The position numbers and the translations under genes are program-made. A DNA stretch of 40,823 nucleotides from Nocardia suismassiliense (lineage in GTDB: Bacteria; Actinomycetota; Actinomycetes; Mycobacteriales; Mycobacteriaceae): assembly GCF_900269665.1 (NCBI RefSeq), contig NZ_LT985361.1, positions 187,062 through 227,884 on the forward strand, written 5' to 3'. This document shows, piece by piece, positions 24,493 through 31,267 of the stretch. Position 1 is the stretch's first letter. Each line of letters opens with the position of its first letter. A model generated the notes under the pieces. The model made no database searches. It was given only the letters and a program-made list of their open reading frames with translations, and was not told the DNA's origin.

Positions 24493-25290
24493 CTAGCTTG
24501 CTGCCGTCTCGCGGACAGCTGCGGCAACTGCGCGGAAGTCCTTGCGCAGGATGTGCGAATGGTTGCTGGCGACCTTCGCGCTCACCGTGACGTTCGGGTT
24601 TGCGGCGAGCACCGGGTCCAGGGCGGTCCGCACCTTCTCCATCTCCCCTTTCTCGCTGCCGAGGCTGTCACCGGTCGCCAGGACGAACCGCACGGGGTGG
24701 GTCAGCCGGCTGAGGATCGGGACGCTGGCGGCGGCGTACTCGTTGGCATCGATGCCGACCTCGGCGTGCTGGGCCGCGGTCATTCGGGCGGCCATACCGA
24801 AGGGGCGAGCCAGCGGAAGCAGAAAACGCATCCGGTGGAACAACTTTCGGATCCGCTCCCGGCCCGCCTCGCCGGTCAAGCCGTACGGTGCGGAATCCAC
24901 GATCACCGCGCCGACGACGCGATCGGGATTGCGGTCGGCCCAGTGCCACGCGAGGATCCCGCCGTAGGACCAGCCCACGAGAATCGCCCAGTGCACGCCT
25001 CGGGCCGCGAGGACGGCATCGATATCGCGCAACGAGGCCTCGAAGGAGTAGTCGGCCGATCGTTTCGATTTGCCGCGGGCGCGCTCGTCGAAGGTGATGT
25101 GCCGGAAGCCGGGGCCGAGTTCGGCGATCACCCGCCGCCAGTGCTTCTGGTCGGCGTAGGCGCCGTTCAGGTAGATGACCGGCTGGCCGGTCCCGCCGGT
25201 ATCGGTGACGGCCAGCGCGGTGTCGTCGACCGGAACCATGCCGGTCCAGGTCGAATCGGTCGAGGTGGTGGTAGCTGCTGTGCTGTTCAT
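24493..25290 (-). CDS. alpha/beta hydrolase, serine nucleophile
   Basis: A 265-residue alpha/beta hydrolase. The nucleophile elbow is GWSYGG (Ser108). The oxyanion strand is VIYLNGAYADQKHWRRV and the acidic strand FDERARGKSKR follows. The catalytic His is in ASNHSHILRKD near the C-terminus. The substrate is unknown; lipase-like, C-C hydrolase or haloperoxidase-like activities all occur in this group. Start choice is uncertain: the ATG at 25290 has no good Shine-Dalgarno sequence, and a second ATG at 25239 (MVPVDDTALAV) is where family similarity seems to begin. Four CTGAC heptamers lie directly upstream. Confidence 0.85.
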   Translation of the reverse strand: MNSTAATTTSTDSTWTGMVPVDDTALAVTDTGGTGQPVIYLNGAYADQKHWRRVIAELGPGFRHITFDERARGKSKRSADYSFEASLRDIDAVLAARGVHWAILVGWSYGGILAWHWADRNPDRVVGAVIVDSAPYGLTGEAGRERIRKLFHRMRFLLPLARPFGMAARMTAAQHAEVGIDANEYAAASVPILSRLTHPVRFVLATGDSLGSEKGEMEKVRTALDPVLAANPNVTVSAKVASNHSHILRKDFRAVAAAVRETAAS

Positions 25291-25313
25291 GAGAACTACT
25301 GTCGCCGACCCGG

Positions 25314-25354
25314 CTGACACCGCCCTGACGCCGACCTGACACGCAGGCTGACAT
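25314..25354 (-). promoter_or_regulatory. four phased CTGAC direct repeats, SARP-like site
   Basis: CTGACAC, CTGACGC, CTGACAC and CTGACAT begin at 25314, 25325, 25336 and 25348, steps of 11, 11 and 12 bases. Seven-base direct repeats at one per helical turn is the architecture bound by SARP-type (AfsR/OmpR-fold) activators. They lie 24-64 bases upstream of the hydrolase start at 25290, which would be transcribed away from them. The downstream spacing would place a -10 at TAGTTC, so the true start could be the later ATG. Confidence 0.55.
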
Positions 25355-25540
25355 AGCGTTCAGTCTGGTCACCGTGCATAAATCGACAGTGGCACGCCCT
25401 GACTGTGGTCCCACCGCGGGCCGACCGGCGCGATCGACAGGTCGGCGTGCCCCGAGCGGATTGCCCAGCAGCGCCGTGCACTTGGCTTACTTGTGGCGAG
25501 GCGCGAGCGAATGGCGATGTGGCGCAGCGGGACTGCGCGG

Positions 25541-26053
25541 TCAGCGCTTGGCGCGTTTGCGGGGACGGATGGTGTCCAGGTAGTCCGGGTTGAGGCGGAC
25601 GGCCAGTTCGTCGAGGGTTATTTCGCGGCCGGTGTCGCTGCGGACTTGCACGCGGACGGGGGCGCCGGTGGCTTCTTCGACCAGCAGCAGTGGGGGCGGG
25701 CCGGGTTGGAGGTAGGTGTCGCCCCACTGCATGAGGGCGAGGACAGCCGGGAGCAAGTCGCGGCCCTTGGGGGTCAGCACGTATTCGTGGCGGGTGCGTT
25801 TGCCCTCTTCCTGGTAGGGCTGCTTGGCCAGTAGGCCTGCTTCGGTGAGTTTGCGGAGTTGGGTGGCGGCCGCGGCGTCGGTGATGCCGACGCGCTGGGC
25901 GAAGCCGTCGAATCGGGTGGTGCCGTAGTAGGCCTCGCGCAGGATGAGGATGGCCGAGCGGGTGCCGACCAGCTCGATCGCCTTGGCGATCGAGCACTCC
26001 GTGGGCTGCCACGAGCTCAGATCGGCCAGGGGCCCTTCCATCACTGCTGCCAT
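25541..26053 (-). CDS. HxlR-family transcriptional regulator
   Basis: A winged-helix regulator of about 170 residues. ECSIAKAIELVGTRSAILIL, then REAYYGTTRFDGFAQ and RVGITDAAAATQLRKLTEAG, is the HxlR helix-turn-helix with its wing (YVLTPKGRDLLP). The C-terminal extension of about 60 residues (GPPPLLLVEEATGAPVRV) is longer than in minimal HxlR proteins. HxlR regulators often sense reactive carbonyls or oxidants and control the divergent gene. Four in-frame starts exist (26065, 26062, 26053, 26041). The palindrome at 26064-26090 overlaps the first two, so an internal one is preferred. The thiolase gene diverges from it. Confidence 0.88.
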   Translation of the reverse strand: MAAVMEGPLADLSSWQPTECSIAKAIELVGTRSAILILREAYYGTTRFDGFAQRVGITDAAAATQLRKLTEAGLLAKQPYQEEGKRTRHEYVLTPKGRDLLPAVLALMQWGDTYLQPGPPPLLLVEEATGAPVRVQVRSDTGREITLDELAVRLNPDYLDTIRPRKRAKR

Positions 26054-26063
26054 GACGGACATC

Positions 26064-26090
26064 ATAGCTCAGCTGACTTGTCTCAGCTAT
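26064..26090. promoter_or_regulatory. inverted repeat in the HxlR/thiolase divergent gap
   Basis: ATAGCTCAG (26064-26072) and CTCAGCTAT (26082-26090) form an inverted repeat matching at 8 of 9 positions across a 9-base spacer. It lies between the two divergent starts, a standard place for a HxlR operator controlling both genes. Confidence 0.6.
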
Positions 26091-26105
26091 TGCCAGGTGT
26101 AATCT
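26078..26105 (+). promoter_or_regulatory. candidate thiolase promoter
   Basis: TTGTCT (26078-26083) and TAATCT (26100-26105) are spaced 16 bases. The -35 lies inside the HxlR inverted repeat, so a bound regulator would block it. Start codon 60 bases further on. Confidence 0.4.
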
Positions 26106-26164
26106 GACTATGTGTTGATAGAGCCAGGCAAGGCCGCCGGGCTCTCGGTCCGAGAGGAAACACG

Positions 26165-27334
26165 ATGAGAGACGCGGTAATTGTCGAAGCGGTCCGTACC
26201 CCCATCGGCAAGGGCAAGCCGAACGGCGCACTGCACGACGTCAACGCGGTGGACCTGCTCGCACACAGCCTGCGCGAGGTGGTGACGCGCAGCGGCATCG
26301 ATCCGGCGCTCATCGACGACGTGATCGCTGGCATCGTCACCCAGGTCGGCGAGCAGGGCGCGAACATGACCCGGCGTGCGGCGCTGGCCGCCGGGTATCC
26401 CGAATCCGTCCCCGCGACAACGGTGGACCGGCAATGCGGCAGCAGCCAGCAGGCGATCCACTTCGCCGCACAGGGCGTGATCTCGGGGGCCTACGACATC
26501 GTCGTGGCCGCCGGTGTCGAATCGATGGGGCGGATTCCCATGGGCGCCAATATGGTCGGCTCCGAGGACTTCTCCGGTGTCGGCTTCGCCGGGCGTTATC
26601 CGGAAGGCTTGGTGCCGCAAGGGATCAGCGCGGAGCTGATCGCCGCCAAGTGGGGCCTGACCCGCAGCCAGCTCGACGAGTTCGCGCTCGGCAGCCACGA
26701 AAAGGCCGCGCTGGCAACGAAAAACGGCCTGTTCGCCGGCGAACTCGCACCGATCAACGGACTGACCACGGATGAGGGCATCCGAGTGGGCAGCACCCTG
26801 GACACGCTCGCCAAGTTGCGCCCCGCCTACTACGACGAGGCGATGGCCGCTCGGTTCCCGCAGATCGGCTGGGAGATCACCGCGGCCAGCGCCAGCCAGG
26901 TCAGCGATGGCAGCGCCGCGGTGCTGATCATGACGAGCGAACGCGCGAAGGAACTCGGAGTGCAGCCGCTGGCCAGGCTGCACAGCTTCGCCGTCGTCGG
27001 CGACGACCCGCTGCTGATGCTCACCGCGGTGATCCCCGCGACCCGAAAGGTGTTGCAGCGCGCCGGACTCCAGCTCGCCGACATCGATCTGTTCGAGGTC
27101 AACGAGGCCTTCTCCCCGGTGGTGCTCGCCTGGGCTCAGGAGACCGGTGCCGACCTCGGCAAGGTGAACGTCAACGGCGGTGCCATCGCCATCGGTCACC
27201 CACTCGGCGCCTCGGGCTCCCGGCTGGCCACCACCCTGGTGCACGCCATGCAGGACCGCGGCGCCCGTTACGGCCTGCAAACCATGTGCGAGGCAGGCGG
27301 TTTGTCGAACGCGATGATTCTCGAACGCCTCTGA
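26165..27334 (+). CDS. thiolase (acetyl-CoA acyltransferase)
   Basis: A 389-residue thiolase, which either cleaves 3-ketoacyl-CoA in beta-oxidation or condenses two acyl-CoAs. Catalytic residues are in place: nucleophilic Cys91 in TVDRQCGSSQQAIHF, His345 in GGAIAIGHPLGASGSR and the base Cys375 in QTMCEAGGLSNAMILER. NEAFSPVVLAW is the fourth conserved block. Length and motifs fit the FadA/biosynthetic thiolase family; the substrate chain length is not predictable. ATG with GAGAGGA upstream. It is divergent from a HxlR regulator with an inverted repeat between them. No other lipid gene adjoins it. Confidence 0.95.
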   Translation: MRDAVIVEAVRTPIGKGKPNGALHDVNAVDLLAHSLREVVTRSGIDPALIDDVIAGIVTQVGEQGANMTRRAALAAGYPESVPATTVDRQCGSSQQAIHFAAQGVISGAYDIVVAAGVESMGRIPMGANMVGSEDFSGVGFAGRYPEGLVPQGISAELIAAKWGLTRSQLDEFALGSHEKAALATKNGLFAGELAPINGLTTDEGIRVGSTLDTLAKLRPAYYDEAMAARFPQIGWEITAASASQVSDGSAAVLIMTSERAKELGVQPLARLHSFAVVGDDPLLMLTAVIPATRKVLQRAGLQLADIDLFEVNEAFSPVVLAWAQETGADLGKVNVNGGAIAIGHPLGASGSRLATTLVHAMQDRGARYGLQTMCEAGGLSNAMILERL

Positions 27335-27342
27335 CCCGAGCC

Positions 27343-27376
27343 GACGCGGCGCCCATCGTGCGGTGGGCGCCGCGTC
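27343..27376. terminator. thiolase bidirectional terminator
   Basis: A perfect 13-bp stem GACGCGGCGCCCA (27343-27355) with TGGGCGCCGCGTC (27364-27376), 8-base loop, between the thiolase stop and the opposing membrane-protein gene. Confidence 0.8.
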
Positions 27377-27378
27377 AG

Positions 27379-27418
27379 ATCGAGACGAGCACCAGCTCAA
27401 ATCGAGACAAGCACCAGC
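27379..27418. repeat. 22-bp duplication of the 27397-27735 gene's 3' end
   Basis: ATCGAGACGAGCACCAGC (27379-27396) and ATCGAGACAAGCACCAGC (27401-27418) are direct repeats 22 bases apart with one change. Copy 2 encodes the last codons (LVLVSI) of the minus-strand membrane protein, whose stop is 27399-27397, and copy 1 lies just after it. The 3' end of the gene has been duplicated. Confidence 0.85.
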
Positions 27419-27735
27419 GCGATCAGGAATCCGGCCACCCAGGATTCGAGGATCAACGGCACCGCGATCAGCGGCGTCCAGCCGATCGGCCTGCGGTCAC
27501 GCACCTTCCGCACCATGAGCACGACCGCCCACAGCAACGACGCCACAATGCCGCCCCACCCGACCACCTGCGCCACCGCGAGATATCGCCACGCCCGCCC
27601 ATCCTGGTCATCGCCGGCAACCACCTCGTACAGCGACACGAAAGACGCCACCACCCAGGCACACCCGACGGCGACCAGCGAACCGGCCACCGCGCGCACG
27701 AGGTCCGGCACCCCGCCTCGAGGTTCCCTCGCCAT
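27397..27735 (-). CDS. small three-helix membrane protein, unknown function
   Basis: A 112-residue integral membrane protein that I do not recognise. Three hydrophobic segments: about residues 15-37 (GSLVAVGCAWVVASFVSLYE), 49-71 (VVGWGGIVASLLWAVVLMV) and 84-111 (VPLILESWVAGFLIALVLVS). The loops are short, and RKVRDRRPIG is the only strongly basic stretch, likely cytoplasmic. The ATG at 27735 is preferred; the frame is open another 94 codons upstream, but that part is low-quality shadow sequence. A 22-bp duplication covers its last codons. Confidence 0.6.
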   Translation of the reverse strand: MAREPRGGVPDLVRAVAGSLVAVGCAWVVASFVSLYEVVAGDDQDGRAWRYLAVAQVVGWGGIVASLLWAVVLMVRKVRDRRPIGWTPLIAVPLILESWVAGFLIALVLVSI

Positions 27736-28034
27736 ACTCCCAGGATGACCCGCGCAGACGAGTGCCGCATCATGACGCTTGCAATGTTCCGGCCCCGAAT
27801 TCGCTGACGATCCGGTGCGCAGCAGCACAATCGCTGTGCAACAGGATCGGTCCGGCACCCACTCCCGAACTCGTCCGCCACGTGAACTGCCCGGAGATAC
27901 ACGCGCAGCGCCACAACTCGTGCGCAGCAGCCTGCGACGCCCGCGCGCGAATTCGCTCGCCACGTGCGCCGTCGTCGGCGATTCCCTGCGCAGTCGTGCG
28001 CGGCGCAGGACTCGCATTCACATCCGACGGACGC
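27736..28034. other. intergenic region with degenerate direct repeats
   Basis: About 300 bases with no gene I can support. It holds degenerate repeats: GAATTCGCT at 27797 and 27949, GAACTCG at 27867, and CGTCCGCCACGTG against TCGCTCGCCACGTG at about 27872 and 27953, plus several copies of TGCGCAGCAGC or TGCGCAGTCG (27819, 27921, 27992). Spacings vary (70, 82), so it is not a clean array. No promoter or operator is clear. Confidence 0.45.
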
Positions 28035-28415
28035 TCAGCGGCCGGTCACCTGGGAGGCCAGCGCGACCCCGCCGAGAAACGAGGCGACGATCATCAGCGC
28101 GGCGAGCACCGGCCAGTACCACATGTACCAGCGCTTGACCGCGGCCACGATGATCATGATCAGTGCGCCGAGCAGGGCGAGCGCGGTGCCGCCCCAGGAG
28201 ACGAGGAAGGCGGCGCCCAAGTAGTCCTCGCGGCACTTGTCCGGGCCGCACGAGTCGGTAGCGAACGCGAAGAAGACGGTGCAGTAGGCGGCGACGAGAC
28301 CCAGCGCTGCTGCACCGGCATACAAGGTGAGCGCCAGCGCCAGATCCCAGGCCCGCGTCTGCGGCCGGGTGTGCGGCTGAGCCGGCCCGTAGGGAGTGGT
28401 GCCGTAGTAGGTCAT
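28035..28415 (-). CDS. small three-helix membrane protein with Pro/Gln-rich tail
   Basis: A 126-residue integral membrane protein. Residues 1-22 (TYYGTTPYGPAQPHTRPQTR) are polar, Pro- and Tyr-rich and probably cytoplasmic. Helices lie at about 28-50, 70-93 and 100-120. Between helices 1 and 2 an extracytoplasmic loop carries a cysteine pair (DSCGPDKCRED) spaced CxxxxC, suited to a disulfide. The family is not recognised; such proteins are common beside menaquinone and lipid genes in Nocardia. The ATG at 28415 is 141 bases from the divergent menC start. Confidence 0.6.
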   Translation of the reverse strand: MTYYGTTPYGPAQPHTRPQTRAWDLALALTLYAGAAALGLVAAYCTVFFAFATDSCGPDKCREDYLGAAFLVSWGGTALALLGALIMIIVAAVKRWYMWYWPVLAALMIVASFLGGVALASQVTGR

Positions 28416-28556
28416 GCATTGAGAATCGCGGTCGGCCGGTGCGTGGAGTACCGCAAAACTACTCAGTCCGCCTGGGGGAAATCCGGGGCGAACAGCGGAA
28501 ACGGCCCGGCAGGCGAGCCCGGTCCTGCCGCGACGGTGCCCGTTAAGCTGGCAACG

Positions 28557-29543
28557 ATGAGCGACTACGCCGCCGACAGCATCGTCTACGCGATCCCGAT
28601 GCGCACCCGTTTCCGTGGCATCACCGTGCGCGAGGGCATGCTGATCCGGGGTCCACTCGGCTGGGGCGACTTCTGCCCGTTCACCGAGTACAACGACCGG
28701 GAAGCGGCCGGGTGGCTGGCCACCGCGCTCGAGCAGGTGACGGTCGGCTGGCCGGAACCGGTGCGCGACCGGATACCGATCAACTGCACGGTCCCCGCGG
28801 TCGATCCGGAACGCGCGCACGCGATCGTCGCCGGGTCGGGCTGTGGCACGGCGAAGGTGAAGGTCGCGGACCATCCCGCTTCGCTCGCCGAAGACCTGGC
28901 CAGGGTCGAGGCGGTGCGCGACGCGCTCGGTCCGGACGGTGCCATCCGGGTAGACGCGAACGCCGTCTGGGACGTCGATACCGCAGTCGCGCACATCGCC
29001 CGAATCGACAAGGCGGCAGGCGGTTTGCAGTATGTCGAACAGCCTTGCCGGACCATCGAGGAACTGGCCGCGGTCCGCCGCCGGGTGGACGTGCGCATCG
29101 CCGCCGACGAATCCATCCGCCGCGCCGAGGACCCGCTGAAAGTCGCCGTCGCGGGTGCCGCCGACATCGCGGTCCTGAAATGCACTCCGCTGGGCGGGGT
29201 TCGCCGCGCACTGCGGGTGGCCGAAGCGGCTGGTCTGCCCTGTGTGGTCTCCTCCGCACTGGAAACCAGCGTCGGCCTCGCCGCTCAACTCGCCCTCGCC
29301 GGTGCCCTCCCCGAACTCGAATTCGCCTGCGGGCTGGGCACATTGTCGCTGCTCAATGGCGATGTGGTCAGCGATTCGCTGCGTCAGCTCGACGGCTATC
29401 TGCCGGTGCCCAGGACACCACCCCAGCCCGATCCCGCCCTCGTCGAGCAGTACCGGCAGCAGGACCCGGACCGCACCGCATGGTGGCAACAGCGGCTCGA
29501 GCGGGTGCTGCGACTGGTCGACTCACCGCCGGAAGCGGTCTGA
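28557..29543 (+). CDS. menC: o-succinylbenzoate synthase
   Basis: A 328-residue enolase-superfamily enzyme that dehydrates SHCHC to o-succinylbenzoate in menaquinone synthesis. Motifs: catalytic Lys in AKVKVADHP, metal ligands in RVDANAVWD, EQP and ADESI, and the second Lys in VLKCTPLGGV. The compact N-terminal capping domain (FCPFTEY) is typical of actinobacterial MenC. It is read from ATG at 28557; the frame is open far upstream but without similarity. The start codon lacks a strong Shine-Dalgarno. No other men gene lies in the window. Confidence 0.93.
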   Translation: MSDYAADSIVYAIPMRTRFRGITVREGMLIRGPLGWGDFCPFTEYNDREAAGWLATALEQVTVGWPEPVRDRIPINCTVPAVDPERAHAIVAGSGCGTAKVKVADHPASLAEDLARVEAVRDALGPDGAIRVDANAVWDVDTAVAHIARIDKAAGGLQYVEQPCRTIEELAAVRRRVDVRIAADESIRRAEDPLKVAVAGAADIAVLKCTPLGGVRRALRVAEAAGLPCVVSSALETSVGLAAQLALAGALPELEFACGLGTLSLLNGDVVSDSLRQLDGYLPVPRTPPQPDPALVEQYRQQDPDRTAWWQQRLERVLRLVDSPPEAV

Positions 29544-29602
29544 GCGGACACTTTTCGCGTCTGCCGCACCGAAAACCACCTCGGCCGCCCGAAAGTGTCC
29601 GC
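29544..29602. terminator. menC/TIGR04338 bidirectional stem-loop
   Basis: An 11-bp perfect stem GCGGACACTTT (29544-29554) with AAAGTGTCCGC (29592-29602) starts right after the menC stop. The 37-base loop is long, but the right arm lies 11 bases from the convergent TIGR04338 stop, so it can serve both genes. Confidence 0.55.
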
Positions 29603-29613
29603 GCAAGCCGGGA

Positions 29614-30132
29614 CTACCCGAGCCGCACACCGCAACCCAGCATGGTCGCGCGCAGCACCAGTGCCGCTTCCGGCCCGATGATGCCGTCGACCAATTCGAG
29701 GTAGCGGGCGCAGAATTCGGGGCCGTGCGGGGCCACCGAGCCGGGCGCGGATTCGAGATGGTGCGCTAATTCGTGCAGCACCACCAACTCTCGCAACGCC
29801 CACGCCCGCCCGCCGCTGTGCAGCGGTACGGCGAGCACGCCCTCAGCGGCCTCATAGTGCGCGGCGGTCGCACCGGCACGAGACCGGACCCGCACCGCCG
29901 TGCCCGCCCGATCCCACTGCGCCCGAACCCAATTCAGGGCGAGAACCTTGTCCGCGTAGCTCTGCACGGAGGCCACCGAGGCGAAGCGCCGCTCGATCGG
30001 CAACGTGAGATGCGACCCGTACAACTCGACGGTCCGGCTGCCGTGCTCGTCGGCCCGATCGAACATGCCGCGCACCAACTGCTCGGCGTCGTACACCTTG
30101 GCGCGCTGAGTATCTCGCACGCTCACCAGCAT
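29614..30132 (-). CDS. TIGR04338-family metallohydrolase
   Basis: A 172-residue protein with a zinc-type HExxH motif, LHELAHHL (His120, Glu121, His124), a third candidate ligand in HGPEFCARYLELVD, and RDTQRAKVYDAEQLVRGMFD at the N-terminus. These match TIGR04338, a small family of actinobacterial putative metallohydrolases found next to a DUF2786 gene, as here. The substrate is unknown; the fold recalls SprT-like zinc peptidases. The ATG at 30132 has GGGGG just upstream; GTG codons at 30144 and 30126 are alternatives. The DUF2786 gene lies 148 bases upstream on the same strand. Confidence 0.85.
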   Translation of the reverse strand: MLVSVRDTQRAKVYDAEQLVRGMFDRADEHGSRTVELYGSHLTLPIERRFASVASVQSYADKVLALNWVRAQWDRAGTAVRVRSRAGATAAHYEAAEGVLAVPLHSGGRAWALRELVVLHELAHHLESAPGSVAPHGPEFCARYLELVDGIIGPEAALVLRATMLGCGVRLG

Positions 30133-30279
30133 CGTCCCCCGCACGCGCCGATGCGACCCGAGTCACCGAACCATTGCGAGGCCACCTGAAGACACGCGCC
30201 GAGCCGAAGGTGGGCGGAGCTCACGCCGCCCCCTGCGCGACCACGCCAGGAAGCACGCGCAGCCCGAACTGCCTGAAAC

Positions 30280-31149
30280 TCATGCCGATCCATTGGTCGA
30301 ACCGCGCGACCGGCGCGTCGTCAACTGCCCGCGCGCCGCCCCGAGCTCCGGTGAGGTACCGATCCGAGCCGCCTTACCCGCGCGGTCACCCGCCCGCCGG
30401 GCCGCCGCCGAATGCCCGGCCGAGGCCTGCGGACCCCGCCAGGTCCCGCGCGCCTCGGAGGTGCTGGCATAGAAATCGGTGAGCTCGATCTCCTTGTTGC
30501 GCAACGCGAGCGCCGTGCCCGCCGCCGTATTGTCCGCGGGCACCGCCTCGGCCTCGACCTCCGCCTTGACCGCGGCCAGCCGCTGCCCGATCCGCGCGGC
30601 GAACGCCATCTGGAAGTTCAGCCGCGCCGTCACCCCCGCGACCGGCGCCTGCACTGTGCGTTGCACCTTGCGCCCCCAGCGCTTTTCGGTGACCACCTTC
30701 TCCACCGTGGCCGAGCGGTACTGCCCGGACTTGATGTATTGGTCGGACGCACGCACCATCTGCACGAGCAGACTCGCGTACAACGCCTCGCAGGTATCGA
30801 TGTCGGAGTCGAAACCGTAGGCGTACACCTGAGTCGAGGTGCGAGCGACATCGCAGCGCACATCGTTGGCGTGCGCGATGGCGACGAACAATTGCACGTA
30901 GGTGCGCAGCCCGCGCTTGCCTGGTTCGCCGATCGCGATGATGCGCTGGATCGGCGTCGCGCGGCGCTCACGCCCCGCGACGTGCGCACGAGCGACCGTC
31001 AGATCGATCGACGACCGGGTCGCCAGTCGTTGCGCGGCGGCCAGAAACGCCTCCGCCTCGTGCTCGTTGTCGGTGGATTCGGCCTGGCGCAGCAGCCCAC
31101 CGATGCGTGTCAGCATCCGCTCGGGAACCGGGTTCGGCGATGTCATCAC
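30280..31149 (-). CDS. DUF2786-domain protein
   Basis: A 289-residue protein. The N-terminal 55 residues (MLTRIGGLLRQAESTDNEHE, AEAFLAAAQRLATRSSIDL) match DUF2786, a short helical domain with the characteristic LLrlAes-tx-hEA pattern. The remainder includes GFDSDIDTCEALYASLLVQM and VVTEKRWGRKVQR; then a basic, Ala/Arg-rich tail (about residues 235-289). The protein is of unknown function but is the regular partner of TIGR04338 metallohydrolases. Starts GTG 31149 or ATG 31146. It diverges from the sugar importer operon. Confidence 0.85.
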   Translation of the reverse strand: MMTSPNPVPERMLTRIGGLLRQAESTDNEHEAEAFLAAAQRLATRSSIDLTVARAHVAGRERRATPIQRIIAIGEPGKRGLRTYVQLFVAIAHANDVRCDVARTSTQVYAYGFDSDIDTCEALYASLLVQMVRASDQYIKSGQYRSATVEKVVTEKRWGRKVQRTVQAPVAGVTARLNFQMAFAARIGQRLAAVKAEVEAEAVPADNTAAGTALALRNKEIELTDFYASTSEARGTWRGPQASAGHSAAARRAGDRAGKAARIGTSPELGAARGQLTTRRSRGSTNGSA

Positions 31150-31214
31150 ACGCCAGAGTAGCGAGCACTTCCCGCCACAATCCCGCGAGTCACTGCCACA
31201 CCATGTATCTTGCG

Positions 31215-31242
31215 TTGTGCAACCGGCAGGGTGTGCTAATGC
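31215..31242 (+). promoter_or_regulatory. candidate promoter of the sugar importer operon
   Basis: TTGTGC (31215-31220), 16-base spacer, then TGCTAATGC: the -10 TAATGC (31237-31242) preceded by TG-n, an extended -10. Start codon at 31268 with GGAG before it. Confidence 0.45.
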
Positions 31243-31267
31243 TCACGATCGATCTGGAGTGTCCACG

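Noticed and set aside
24553..25317. 254-codon plus-strand frame opposite the alpha/beta hydrolase.
   Set aside because: Antisense to a hydrolase with an intact nucleophile elbow; no motif of its own.
27740..28034. CRISPR-like array in the gap with repeated GAATTCG and TGCGCAGCAGC.
   Set aside because: Repeats are short, degenerate and unevenly spaced (70-82 bases), without constant spacers or cas genes.
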